From positions 1 to 47,031 of the forward strand of contig JAMLIS010000022.1 of NCBI GenBank assembly GCA_023954015.1: a DNA stretch of 47,031 nt. The letters run 5' to 3'. The DNA comes from Burkholderiaceae bacterium. GTDB taxonomy: Bacteria; Pseudomonadota; Gammaproteobacteria; Burkholderiales; Burkholderiaceae_E. Under the pieces are notes generated by a model. The model was not told where the DNA came from. It saw only the letters and a list, made by a program, of their open reading frames with translations, and made no database searches. Below are positions 15,444-23,198 of this stretch, piece after piece (position 1 is the first letter of the stretch; the number at the start of each line of letters is the position of its first letter). Both the position numbers and the translations under genes were made by a program.

Positions 15444-16349
15444 ATGACCGTCCGATCCCCCGCGAATCCGAGATCCCCTGCGAACCGGTCCGCCGACGGC
15501 GCCGATGCGCGACGCTCGATGATCGGCCGCATCCGCTTCGTCGCCGCCTGTGCGACGCTGGCGGTGGCTGCACACGCCGCCGCCCTCGAACTGCCGCAGC
15601 AAAGCATCGTGCCCGGCGGCGTCGCGTTGATCGACCTCGGTGCGTCGGCGCAGCCGCCCCGCGTGCGCTTCGGGCAGGAGCCGGTCCTGGTCGTCGGCGA
15701 TCGCAACGGGTGGACTGCGGTGGTGGGAATCGCGCTGAAGGCCCAGCCCGGCGAGGCGCAGTTGATCGTGCATCGCGATGGCTCGCCGGACGAACGCGTC
15801 GCCTTCACGATCGAAGCCAAGCGCTATGCGGAGCAGCATCTCCAGGTACCGCAGGGAAAGGTCGACCTGTCGAAGGAGGACGTCGAACGCTACGAGCGCG
15901 AGCGCGCGCATCTCGTGCAGGTATCGGCCACGCGCAGCGCGGCGACGCCGGCCGCGATGACGTTCCTGCAGCCCACTCCCGGCGTGCGTTCGAGCTCCTT
16001 CGGCCTGCGCCGCGTCTTCAACGGCCAGCCGCGCAATCCGCACAGCGGAATGGACATCGCCGCGCCGACCGGCACGCCGGTGGCCGCCGCGGCGCCGGGA
16101 CGCGTGATCGACACCGGCGACTACTTCTTCAACGGGAAGACGGTCTGGATCGACCACGGCAGCGGTCTGCTGACGATGTACTGCCACCTGAGCGCCATCG
16201 GCGTGAAGACGGGCGACGTCGTCCAGGCGGGTGACACGATCGGAGCCGTCGGCGCCACCGGACGCGTGACCGGTCCGCACCTGCACTGGTCGGTCAGCCT
16301 GAACCGGGCGATGGTCGACCCGGCGCTGTTTCTCGGCACGGCGCCCTGA
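15444..16349 (+). CDS. M23 family metallopeptidase (LytM type)
   Basis: A 301-residue exported peptidase that probably cuts peptidoglycan cross-bridges or regulates amidases in the periplasm. A hydrophobic signal (IRFVAACATLAVAAHAAALE) begins after an in-frame ATG at 15519, so that ATG may be the true start, removing 25 residues; neither start has a clear ribosome-binding site. After a beta-rich N-terminal domain, the LytM domain shows PHSGMD (zinc ligands His200 and Asp204 by the long numbering) and HLHW (His279 and His281). All zinc ligands are present, so it should be active. It is the first intact backbone gene after the accessory region. Confidence 0.9.
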   Translation: MTVRSPANPRSPANRSADGADARRSMIGRIRFVAACATLAVAAHAAALELPQQSIVPGGVALIDLGASAQPPRVRFGQEPVLVVGDRNGWTAVVGIALKAQPGEAQLIVHRDGSPDERVAFTIEAKRYAEQHLQVPQGKVDLSKEDVERYERERAHLVQVSATRSAATPAAMTFLQPTPGVRSSSFGLRRVFNGQPRNPHSGMDIAAPTGTPVAAAAPGRVIDTGDYFFNGKTVWIDHGSGLLTMYCHLSAIGVKTGDVVQAGDTIGAVGATGRVTGPHLHWSVSLNRAMVDPALFLGTAP

Positions 16350-16358
16350 AACGAGGCG

Positions 16359-17177
16359 TCACTCGCGGTAGTAGACGATCTGGTGGCTGCTGGCGAGCAA
16401 CGCGCCGTCGTCGCTCCAGATTTCCGCGCTCTGGTCGAAGAAGCCGTTGCGAAAGTTCATCGCGCGCGCGACGCCGAGCACGTGCCGATCGGACTGCCGG
16501 GAAAGCATCGCGGCATCGGCATGGAAGAACGTCGTCAGCGACACCGTTCCCACCGGTACGAAGGCGCGACGGCGCAGGAAGATGCGCGGAAAGAAGCTGT
16601 CGCAGATGGCCGCGAGGGCGGGAAAGTCGAGCGGGCGCGGCGGCTCGTCTCGCACCCACATTTCGCTGCGCGAATGCGGCTGCTCGCGCCCGCCGAAGGC
16701 CGCCGGCACCGCGACTTCGGCGAAGCGCAGGTCGTAGCTGCGAACCCAGGCAGGTACGCCGGAGAGCGGCACGCGTGCAAGCGTGGATGCCGGCGGAATT
16801 CCGGACGGCGGCACTGCTTCGGGTGCGCCCCACGTGTCGCGTCGTACGGCAAGCGCAACCGTGGCCGTCGCCGCGATCGCATCCTGCTGCTCGAGCTGCA
16901 CGACCCAGTGCTGCGTCGAGCGATTCGTACGCGCCGGTATCGCTTCGATGTCGAAGGACCCGTCGGCGATCGGTGCGGCGAAGTTCACCGTGATCGCGAT
17001 CGGATCGCCCTGACGTTGCTCGTGCGTCAGCACCGCCTGCAGCAACACCGCGCAGGTGATGCCGCCGAAGGGTCCGACCATGTTCGCGTAGGCGGAGGCG
17101 GTCGTGCCGCGAAAGCGGTTCGAGCCCTGGGGCGCGAGCCGGATCGCGGCGTCGAAAGGATGGGAATCGACTTGCAT
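16359..17177 (-). CDS. Acyl-CoA thioesterase-like protein (double hotdog)
   Basis: A 272-residue protein of the TesB-like thioesterase superfamily (4HBT_3 type). The N-terminal hotdog shows the characteristic YANMVGPFGGITCAVLLQAV helix and the GDPIAITVNFAAPI strand. The second hotdog includes FVPVGTVSLTTFFHADA and ends AEIWSDDGALLASSHQIVYYRE, matching the usual ending of TesB-like enzymes. It probably hydrolyses acyl-CoA; the substrate is unknown. It converges with the M23 gene with only 9 bases between them. The LysR gene upstream is 26 bp away on the same strand and may be cotranscribed. Confidence 0.8.
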   Translation of the reverse strand: MQVDSHPFDAAIRLAPQGSNRFRGTTASAYANMVGPFGGITCAVLLQAVLTHEQRQGDPIAITVNFAAPIADGSFDIEAIPARTNRSTQHWVVQLEQQDAIAATATVALAVRRDTWGAPEAVPPSGIPPASTLARVPLSGVPAWVRSYDLRFAEVAVPAAFGGREQPHSRSEMWVRDEPPRPLDFPALAAICDSFFPRIFLRRRAFVPVGTVSLTTFFHADAAMLSRQSDRHVLGVARAMNFRNGFFDQSAEIWSDDGALLASSHQIVYYRE

Positions 17178-17203
17178 GCGCTCTCGTGTTCGAAGGCGGC
17201 CGA

Positions 17204-18172
17204 TTATTCCACGTCGTGTCGGGCGCGCCCGCGCGCCGGGTCGACGCTCGACAGCAGCCCGCAGAACGCGCTCGCCAGCGGCGAGGCAGGCCGCCCGCGC
17301 ATTTGCAGCCGATACAGCGGCCGGGTGAGTTGCAGCTCTCGCGGGAAACGCACGAGCGCCACCGCGCCGGTGGTCCGCAGTTCACGGACGATCGACTCGG
17401 GCAGCAGTGCCAGGCCGATCCCGGCCGCCACGGCGCGCGCGATCCCTTCGTTGCTGCCCAGTTCGATCGTGCGCGCGGGTTCGATGCCGTGCGCCTGCAT
17501 CAGCCGCTCGCCGACTTCGCGCGTTCCCGATCCCGGTTCGCGGACGACCCAGTCACGCGCATTGAGCATCCCCGCGTCGACGACGCGCTTGCGCGCGAGC
17601 GGATCGTTCCACGCGACCACGATGCCCATCGCCTCGTCGCGCCAGCGAAGCGTCTGGATGCGCGCGTCCTGCACGGTGCCCTCGACGAGCGCGACGTCGA
17701 TCTCGCAGTCGACGAGCGCCTGCGCGATCGCCACGGTATTGCCGACGCGCACCTGCACTTCGATCGCGGGTGAGCGGCCGAGCAGCGCGGCAAGGTACGG
17801 CGCGATCCAGTAGCCCGCGATCGTCGTGCTCGCGCCGATCGACAGGCGTCCGCGCTCGCGTCCGACGCGCGCGCGCACGTCGTCGAGCGCCGCGCGCTCG
17901 AGCGAGAAGATGCCTCGGGCATGCTCGAGCAAGGCGCGCCCGCCGTCGGTGAGGCGCATTCCGTGCGTGTCCATCGGCGCCGGCCCGACGTGCGCCGCGT
18001 GTCGGCCGCGCACCGGGCGTTCGATCAGCGGCAGACCGAGCTGGCGCTCGAGTTCGCGCACGGCCTTGGAGACGGCCGGCTGGCTGATGAACAGCGCCTC
18101 GGCCGCGCGCGAGAAGCTGCGCCGCTGCGCCACCTCGAAGAAGACGCGCAGCAGGTGGAGATTCATTGCCAT
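17204..18172 (-). CDS. LysR-family regulator divergent from yeiH-like gene
   Basis: A 322-residue regulator. The N-terminal HTH (LRVFFEVAQRRSFSRAAEALFISQPAVSKAVRELERQLG) is typical. A slightly long linker (RPVRGRHAAHVGPAPM) precedes LTDGGRALLEHAR, and the effector domain begins GRLSIGASTTIAGYWIAPYL, as in CysB/YeiE-type regulators of anion metabolism. GAGGA lies 8 bases before ATG 18172. The gene is divergent from a YeiH-type exporter, which LysR regulators of this type commonly control. The shared 91-bp region has a CTCATGA direct repeat 30 bp apart (18181 and 18211) that could be its binding site. Confidence 0.9.
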   Translation of the reverse strand: MAMNLHLLRVFFEVAQRRSFSRAAEALFISQPAVSKAVRELERQLGLPLIERPVRGRHAAHVGPAPMDTHGMRLTDGGRALLEHARGIFSLERAALDDVRARVGRERGRLSIGASTTIAGYWIAPYLAALLGRSPAIEVQVRVGNTVAIAQALVDCEIDVALVEGTVQDARIQTLRWRDEAMGIVVAWNDPLARKRVVDAGMLNARDWVVREPGSGTREVGERLMQAHGIEPARTIELGSNEGIARAVAAGIGLALLPESIVRELRTTGAVALVRFPRELQLTRPLYRLQMRGRPASPLASAFCGLLSSVDPARGRARHDVE

Positions 18173-18263
18173 AACTTTTCCTCATGATTTTCTGAATATT
18201 ATGTATTGGACTCATGACGGACGGCACGCGAAGCTTGCTTTCCTTCCTTTTCGCGGAACACCG

Positions 18264-19316
18264 ATGCGTCCGACCTCCGCCTCGAAAACGATGTCGGCAG
18301 CAATGCGCACGGCGCAACCGGCTCCGATGGCCGGCGGCATCGCGCTCGCCGGTGCGCTCGCAGCGACGTCGCAGGCGCAATCCTTGGGGTTGGGTGCGCT
18401 CACGCTGGCGATCGTGCTGGGCATGATGGTCGGCAACAGCCCGCTGTCCGGGATCGCCGCTCGCGGCGGTGCAGGAGTCGACTTCTGCAAGGGCCCGCTG
18501 CTGCGTGCCGCCGTCGTGCTCTACGGGTTTCGCATCACGTTCCAGCAGATCGCCGAGGTGGGCTGGGGCGGCGTGGCGATCGCGCTGGCGATCCTGTGCC
18601 TCACCTTCGCGCTCGCCGTTCAACTGGGCACGCGCGTCTTCGGTCTCGATCGCACGACCGCGATACTCATCGGCGCCGGCAGTTCGATCTGCGGCGCGGC
18701 AGCGGTGATCGCAACGCAACCGGTCGTTGCCGGGCGTCCGGAGCGGGTCTCGGTAGCCGTCGCCACGGTCGTCGTGTTCGGCACCTTGTCGATGTTCGCG
18801 TACCCGCTGCTGTATCCGCTTCTCGGGCTTTCCGAGCACGCCTTCGGCGTGTTCATCGGTTCGACGGTCCACGAAGTCGCGCAGGTCGTCGCCGCCGGAC
18901 GCAGCATCGGCGAGGAGGCGGCCGCCAGTGCCGTCATCGAGAAGATGCTGCGCGTGATGATGCTCGCACCCTTCCTGCTCGCGCTCGGCTGGGCCGAGGC
19001 GAGAGGAAGCGAGGACCGCACCGCGGACGGTCAGGCGCGTATCGCCATTCCCTGGTTCGCGCTGCTCTTCGTCGCCGCCGCAGGCGTGCATTCGTCGGGC
19101 GTGCTTCCCGCTAGCCTGGTGAAGGCGCTCGTCGCGCTCGATACGCTGCTGCTCGGCATGGCAATGGCAGCACTGGGACTGTGCACGCACCTGGCGGCTT
19201 TCCGGCGAGCCGGGACGGCGCCCCTGAAACTCGCCGCGTCGCTGTTCGTGTTCCTCGTCGCGGGCGGCTACGTCATAAACGTCACGCTCGGGCAGCTGCT
19301 GGCCGCGCGCGCATAA
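18264..19316 (+). CDS. YeiH family (UPF0324) putative sulfate/sulfonate exporter
   Basis: A 350-residue integral membrane protein with about ten hydrophobic segments. Hallmarks are GLGALTLAIVLGMMVGN near the start, the LLRAAVVLYGFRITFQQI helix, AILIGAGSSICGAAAVIATQPV, and FIGSTVHEVAQVVAAG with its conserved His. The family is predicted to export sulfur-containing anions; the substrate is not proven. ATG 18264 is chosen because the conserved sequence begins soon after and the long upstream frame runs over the LysR gene. It is controlled, by position, by the divergent LysR regulator. Confidence 0.85.
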   Translation: MRPTSASKTMSAAMRTAQPAPMAGGIALAGALAATSQAQSLGLGALTLAIVLGMMVGNSPLSGIAARGGAGVDFCKGPLLRAAVVLYGFRITFQQIAEVGWGGVAIALAILCLTFALAVQLGTRVFGLDRTTAILIGAGSSICGAAAVIATQPVVAGRPERVSVAVATVVVFGTLSMFAYPLLYPLLGLSEHAFGVFIGSTVHEVAQVVAAGRSIGEEAAASAVIEKMLRVMMLAPFLLALGWAEARGSEDRTADGQARIAIPWFALLFVAAAGVHSSGVLPASLVKALVALDTLLLGMAMAALGLCTHLAAFRRAGTAPLKLAASLFVFLVAGGYVINVTLGQLLAARA

Positions 19317-19352
19317 TCGGCGCCTTCATCGAATCGGGACGCAGGGGGCGTC

Positions 19353-20339
19353 GTGGGCACGAAGATCAGACTGGGCATTGTCGGCTACGGAAACCTGGGG
19401 CGCGGCGTCGAGGCGGCCATCGCGCAGAACCCCGACGCGGAACTGGTCGGCATCTTCACGCGCCGCGGTCCGGGAACGGTGCGTCCGCTGTCGGCAAACG
19501 TTGCCGTGCACGCCCTCGACGGCGTCGACGCCTTCGCCGATCGCATCGACGTGCTCGTGCTGTGCGGCGGTTCGAAGTCCGACCTGCCCGAGCAGGGACC
19601 GGCGCTGGCCGGCCGCTTCAACACGGTCGACAGCTTCGACACGCATGCGCGCATTCCGCAGTATTTCGACGCGGTGGACGCGGCGGCCCGCGCCGCCGGC
19701 AAGCTCTCGATCATCGCCGTCGGCTGGGACCCGGGCCTGTTCTCGCTGGCGCGCCTGTACGGCGAATCGGTGCTCACGCACGGCGCCACCTACACGTTCT
19801 GGGGCCGCGGACTGAGCCAGGGACACTCGGATGCGATCCGGCGCGTCCCCGGCGTGCGCGCCGGCGTGCAGTACACCGTGCCCGTGTCCGAAGCGATCGA
19901 ACGCGTACGCGGCGGCGAGAACCCGTCGCTTTCCACGCGCGAGAAGCACACGCGCGAGTGCTGGGTGGTGCTCGACGAAGGGGCCGACGCGCGCGCCGTC
20001 GAACGGGCGATCCGCACGATGCCCGACTACTTCGCCGACTACGACACCACCGTGCATTTCATCGACGAACCGACGCTGCGCCGCGAGCACTCGGCGATGC
20101 CGCACGGCGGCTTCGTCATCCGCACCGGCACGACGGGCGAGCGCAGCTCGCAGACGGTCGAGTTCTCGCTGAAGCTCGACAGCAACCCCGAGTTCACGGC
20201 CAGCGTGCTGGTTGCCTATGCGCGGGCGGCGGCGCGGCTTTCCCGCCGCGGCGAGACCGGCGCGCGCACGGTTTTCGACATCGCCCCGGCGCTGCTGTCG
20301 CCGAAGAGCGCGGCGGCGCTGCGCGCAGAGCTGCTCTGA
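19353..20339 (+). CDS. ddh: meso-Diaminopimelate D-dehydrogenase
   Basis: A 328-residue NADPH enzyme (EC 1.4.1.16) that makes meso-diaminopimelate from tetrahydrodipicolinate in one step, bypassing the succinylase branch of lysine and cell-wall synthesis. The Rossmann motif GIVGYGNLG is at the N-terminus. Substrate-site segments such as CGGSKSDLPEQGP, NTVDSFDTHARIP, VGWDPGLFSL and GRGLSQGHSDAIRR are all present, and the length is normal. The start is GTG 19353 with AGGGGG upstream. The gene follows yeiH after 36 bp and could share its transcript. Ddh is patchily distributed in bacteria, so acquisition by transfer is possible. Confidence 0.93.
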   Translation: MGTKIRLGIVGYGNLGRGVEAAIAQNPDAELVGIFTRRGPGTVRPLSANVAVHALDGVDAFADRIDVLVLCGGSKSDLPEQGPALAGRFNTVDSFDTHARIPQYFDAVDAAARAAGKLSIIAVGWDPGLFSLARLYGESVLTHGATYTFWGRGLSQGHSDAIRRVPGVRAGVQYTVPVSEAIERVRGGENPSLSTREKHTRECWVVLDEGADARAVERAIRTMPDYFADYDTTVHFIDEPTLRREHSAMPHGGFVIRTGTTGERSSQTVEFSLKLDSNPEFTASVLVAYARAAARLSRRGETGARTVFDIAPALLSPKSAAALRAELL

Positions 20340-20388
20340 GCGGGCGCCTGACTGGCGGCAGGGAGCCCCGTTTGCAGGAGGCCGCACG

Positions 20389-20721
20389 ATGCCGATGAAC
20401 CGGATTTACGCCGAACGCGAGCCCTCGCGCGCGGAAGTCGATGCGCTGCCCGGCGCCACGCTCATCGAGTTCGGCACGCCGTGGTGCGGCCATTGCAGCC
20501 GCACGCAACCGATGCTCGAAGCGGCGCTCGCCGATCGGCCCGACGTGCGCCACCTGAAAATCGAGGACGGACCGGGGCGCCGTCTGGGGCGCTCGTTCGG
20601 CGTGAAGCTGTGGCCCACGCTCGTCTTCCTGAGCGACGGCCGCGAGGTCGCGCGTCTCGTGCGGCCGCCCCGCAGCGAAGCGATCGTCGAGGCGCTCGGG
20701 CGGCAGCGCGAAGGCGACTGA
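20389..20721 (+). CDS. Thioredoxin-like protein with CGHC active site
   Basis: A 110-residue single-domain thioredoxin fold. FGTPWCGHCSRTQPMLEAAL carries the redox pair Cys33/Cys36, and VKLWPTLVFLSDGREVARLV has the cis-Pro after Trp. The CGHC motif, also found in protein disulfide isomerases, suggests a more oxidising potential than classical CGPC thioredoxins. There is no signal peptide, so it acts in the cytosol. AGGAGG lies 6 bases before ATG 20389. It follows ddh by 49 bp on the same strand. Confidence 0.9.
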   Translation: MPMNRIYAEREPSRAEVDALPGATLIEFGTPWCGHCSRTQPMLEAALADRPDVRHLKIEDGPGRRLGRSFGVKLWPTLVFLSDGREVARLVRPPRSEAIVEALGRQREGD

Positions 20722-20725
20722 GAAT

Positions 20726-20742
20726 CCGCCCGCTGCGGGCGG
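20726..20742. terminator. GC hairpin between convergent genes, possible terminator
   Basis: A perfect 7-bp stem CCGCCCG-CTG-CGGGCGG just after the thioredoxin-like gene and before the convergent CBS gene. There is no T-run, so termination efficiency is uncertain. Confidence 0.4.
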
Positions 20743-20787
20743 TTCGCCGCACCGCCCGGGCGTCGACCGACTCCGGGCCGGGCAGCC

Positions 20788-21195
20788 TCAGGCGCCGCGA
20801 CCGCGCACCACCTCGATCAACGCATTCAGCGCGTCGGTCAGCGTGAAGATTCCCACGAACGTACCGTCGGCTTCGTGAACGAGCACGCTGCCGATCTTGC
20901 GATCGGACATCGTGAGCGCGACCTCGTCCAGTGGCGTCTGCGCCTTCACCGAGACCGGATCGGTGGACATGATGTCGGCGGCAAGCACCTGCAGCTGGTG
21001 CGCGGTGCTCAGGCCCTGCGCGACGCGCAGGTCGCGGTCGCTCACCAGGCCGACGACGTCGCCGTTGCGCACGATCGGCAGGTGGCGCACACCATAGGTC
21101 GTCATCAGCGCGCGCAACTCGTCGATCGAGGTTTTCTCGTTCGCGGTGACGGGATTGGGGGTCGTGAATTCCTCGACCGGCTTTCTCGAGCTCAT
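20788..21195 (-). CDS. Two-CBS-domain protein
   Basis: A 135-residue protein made only of a CBS pair. The first CBS contains TSIDELRALMTTYGVRHLPIVRNGDVVGLVSDRDL. The second contains VKAQTPLDEVALTMSDRKIGSVLVHE and FVGIFTLTDALNAL. Such stand-alone Bateman modules bind adenine nucleotides and regulate partner proteins. The partner is not evident here. It converges with the thioredoxin-like gene and lies downstream of metY on the same strand, with 131 bp between. Confidence 0.9.
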   Translation of the reverse strand: MSSRKPVEEFTTPNPVTANEKTSIDELRALMTTYGVRHLPIVRNGDVVGLVSDRDLRVAQGLSTAHQLQVLAADIMSTDPVSVKAQTPLDEVALTMSDRKIGSVLVHEADGTFVGIFTLTDALNALIEVVRGRGA

Positions 21196-21326
21196 CGGTT
21201 TTCTCCGTGGCGACTCGCCTGGCCGGCCAGCGGCAGGCCCGTCTTTCAGTGGCTGTTCGCCGCCATTATCGCTTCAACGACGGGGACGGCGATTGCCGCA
21301 ACCTTTCCGAACGGCGCCGACAGCGT

Positions 21327-22634
21327 TCATCGAAGCCCGCCGGCCGCGTGCAGCGCCTGGTCGACGTCCCACAGGATGTCGTCGATGTGCTCGAGCCCCA
21401 CCGAGATGCGCACCATGTCGGGCGTGACGCCGGCCGCGCGCTGCTGCGCCTCGTCGAGCTGCCGGTGGGTGGTCGATGCCGGATGGATGATCAGCGTTCG
21501 CGTGTCGCCGATGTTCGCGAGATGGCTCATGAACTGCGCCGCCTCGATGAAGCGCACGCCGGCCGCCAGGCCGCCCTCGATGCCGAAGGCAAGCAGGCCC
21601 GACGCACCCGGTCTTCCGTCCACCGTGCGCATCTGCCGTCGCACGAGCTCGTACTGCGGATGATCGGGCAGTCCCGGATACGCGACCCAGCTGACCTGCG
21701 GATGCGAACGCAGGTACTCGGCCAGGCGCAGCGCATTCGCGCAGTGCCGCTCCATGCGCACCGGCAGCGTCTCGATGCCCTGCAGGATCTGCCAGGCGCT
21801 CGTCGGGGCGAGCGACGCACCGAACACGCGCAGCGATTCCATGCGCGCGCGCATCGTGAAGCCGAAGTCGCCGAAGGTCTCGTAGAACTTCACGCCGTGG
21901 TAGCCGGGCGAAGGCTCGGTCATGCCCGGAAACTTGCCGTTGTCCCACGGGAATTTCCCGCTCTCGACGACGACGCCGGCCAGCGTCGTCCCGTGCCCGC
22001 CCAGGTACTTCGTTGCGGCGTGCACGACCAGATCGGCGCCGAAGGCGATCGGCGTGCAAAGGAACGGACTCGGCACCGTGTTGTCGACGACGAGCGGCAC
22101 GCCGTGCGCGTGCGCGACGTCGGCCACCGCGGCGATGTCGAGCACCTGCAGGCTCGGGTTGCCCAGCGTCTCGGCGAACACGGCGCGCGTGCTCGGCCGC
22201 ATCGCCTGGGCGAAGGCCTCGGGCCTCGTCGGATCGACGAAGCTCGTCTCGATGCCGAAGCGGCGCAGGTTCACCGCGAACATCGTCACGCTGCCGCCGT
22301 ACAGCGCGCTGGCCGCGACGACGTGATCGCCCTGCGAGAGCAGCGTCGTCAGCGCCATCGTCTCGGCGGCCATTCCGCTGGCGCTGGCCACCGCCGCGCG
22401 CCCGCCTTCGAGCGCGGCGACGCGTTCCTCCAGCGCTGCCACCGTCGGGTTCGACAGTCGCGAGTAGACGTTGCCGAAGGTCTGCAGGTTGAACAGCGAC
22501 GCCGCGTGGTCGGCGCTGTCGAAGACGTAGCTGGTCGTCTGGTAGATCGGCAGCGCGCGCGAACCGGTCGCGGCGTCGGGGATCTGCCCGGCGTGGATCG
22601 CCAGCGTCTCTGGATGGAAGCGCCGATCGGCCAT
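21327..22634 (-). CDS. metY: O-acetylhomoserine sulfhydrylase (aminocarboxypropyltransferase)
   Basis: A 435-residue PLP enzyme of the Cys/Met metabolism family that makes homocysteine from O-acetylhomoserine and sulfide. Key parts: LPIYQTTSYVF and YSRLSNPTVAALEERVAALEG near the N-terminus, SASGMAAETMALTTL, DNTVPSPFLCTPIAFGADLVVHAATKY with the PLP lysine Lys209, and the C-terminal LANIGDTRTLIIHPASTTH signature of the MetY branch. ATG 22634 gives the family's usual length; the open frame continues far upstream antisense to other genes. The CoA-binding gene lies 26 bp upstream on the same strand, a probable operon. Confidence 0.93.
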   Translation of the reverse strand: MADRRFHPETLAIHAGQIPDAATGSRALPIYQTTSYVFDSADHAASLFNLQTFGNVYSRLSNPTVAALEERVAALEGGRAAVASASGMAAETMALTTLLSQGDHVVAASALYGGSVTMFAVNLRRFGIETSFVDPTRPEAFAQAMRPSTRAVFAETLGNPSLQVLDIAAVADVAHAHGVPLVVDNTVPSPFLCTPIAFGADLVVHAATKYLGGHGTTLAGVVVESGKFPWDNGKFPGMTEPSPGYHGVKFYETFGDFGFTMRARMESLRVFGASLAPTSAWQILQGIETLPVRMERHCANALRLAEYLRSHPQVSWVAYPGLPDHPQYELVRRQMRTVDGRPGASGLLAFGIEGGLAAGVRFIEAAQFMSHLANIGDTRTLIIHPASTTHRQLDEAQQRAAGVTPDMVRISVGLEHIDDILWDVDQALHAAGGLR

Positions 22635-22660
22635 CGGATTGCGCTCGCGTGGCAGCGTTC

Positions 22661-23122
22661 TCAGGCAGCGCGGCGCGCCGAGATCACGCCGGTGTTCACG
22701 CCGGCCCAGTGCAGGCCGCCGAACAGGCGCGCGTGCTCGATCTTCACGCAGCGGTCCGTCACCGAGTCCAGGCCCGCGGCGCGGGCGCGCGCATCGGCCT
22801 CGACGTTGCACACGCCGAGCTGCTGCCACAGGCACCGGGCGCCGATGGCGATCGCATCCTCGGCGATCGGGCCGACGTCGGCGGCACGACGAAAGACGTC
22901 CACCATGTCGACCGGGTGGGGGATTTCGCGCAGCGACGCGTAGCAGCGTTCGCCGAGCACCTCGTCGTAGCGGGGATTCACCGGAACGATCCGGTAGCCG
23001 TGCTGCTGCAGGTACTTCGCGGCGAAGAAGCTCGGGCGATGCCATTCGGCCGACAGGCCGACGACGGCGATCGTCCGGCACGACTTCAGGATCCTGCGCA
23101 GCGTGGCAATGTCCTCGGACAC
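22661..23122 (-). CDS. CoA-binding (Rossmann-fold) protein, YccU type
   Basis: A 153-residue small protein of the CoA_binding_2 family. It shows IAVVGLSAEWHRPSFFAAKYLQQHGYRIVPVNPRYDEVLGE, the typical glycine-turn nucleotide-binding start. VDMVDVFRRAADVGPIAEDAIAIGA and LWQQLGVCNVEAD...ARAAGLDSVTDRCVKIEH follow. The start is taken as GTG 23122, because GGAGGA stands 8 bases upstream and a longer frame would overlap the divergent ABC permease. CoA binding is inferred from the family; the physiological role is unknown. It is probably cotranscribed with metY. Confidence 0.88.
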   Translation of the reverse strand: MSEDIATLRRILKSCRTIAVVGLSAEWHRPSFFAAKYLQQHGYRIVPVNPRYDEVLGERCYASLREIPHPVDMVDVFRRAADVGPIAEDAIAIGARCLWQQLGVCNVEADARARAAGLDSVTDRCVKIEHARLFGGLHWAGVNTGVISARRAA

Positions 23123-23198
23123 TTCGATGTTCCTCCATTGCCGACTGTAGCGCATCGGCCCCAGCCCGGCACGCGCGCCGTCTGCGAGAATCGCCGCC

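Noticed and set aside
21207..22943. 578-residue plus-strand frame
   Set aside because: It is antisense to metY and the CoA-binding gene, with no domain pattern.
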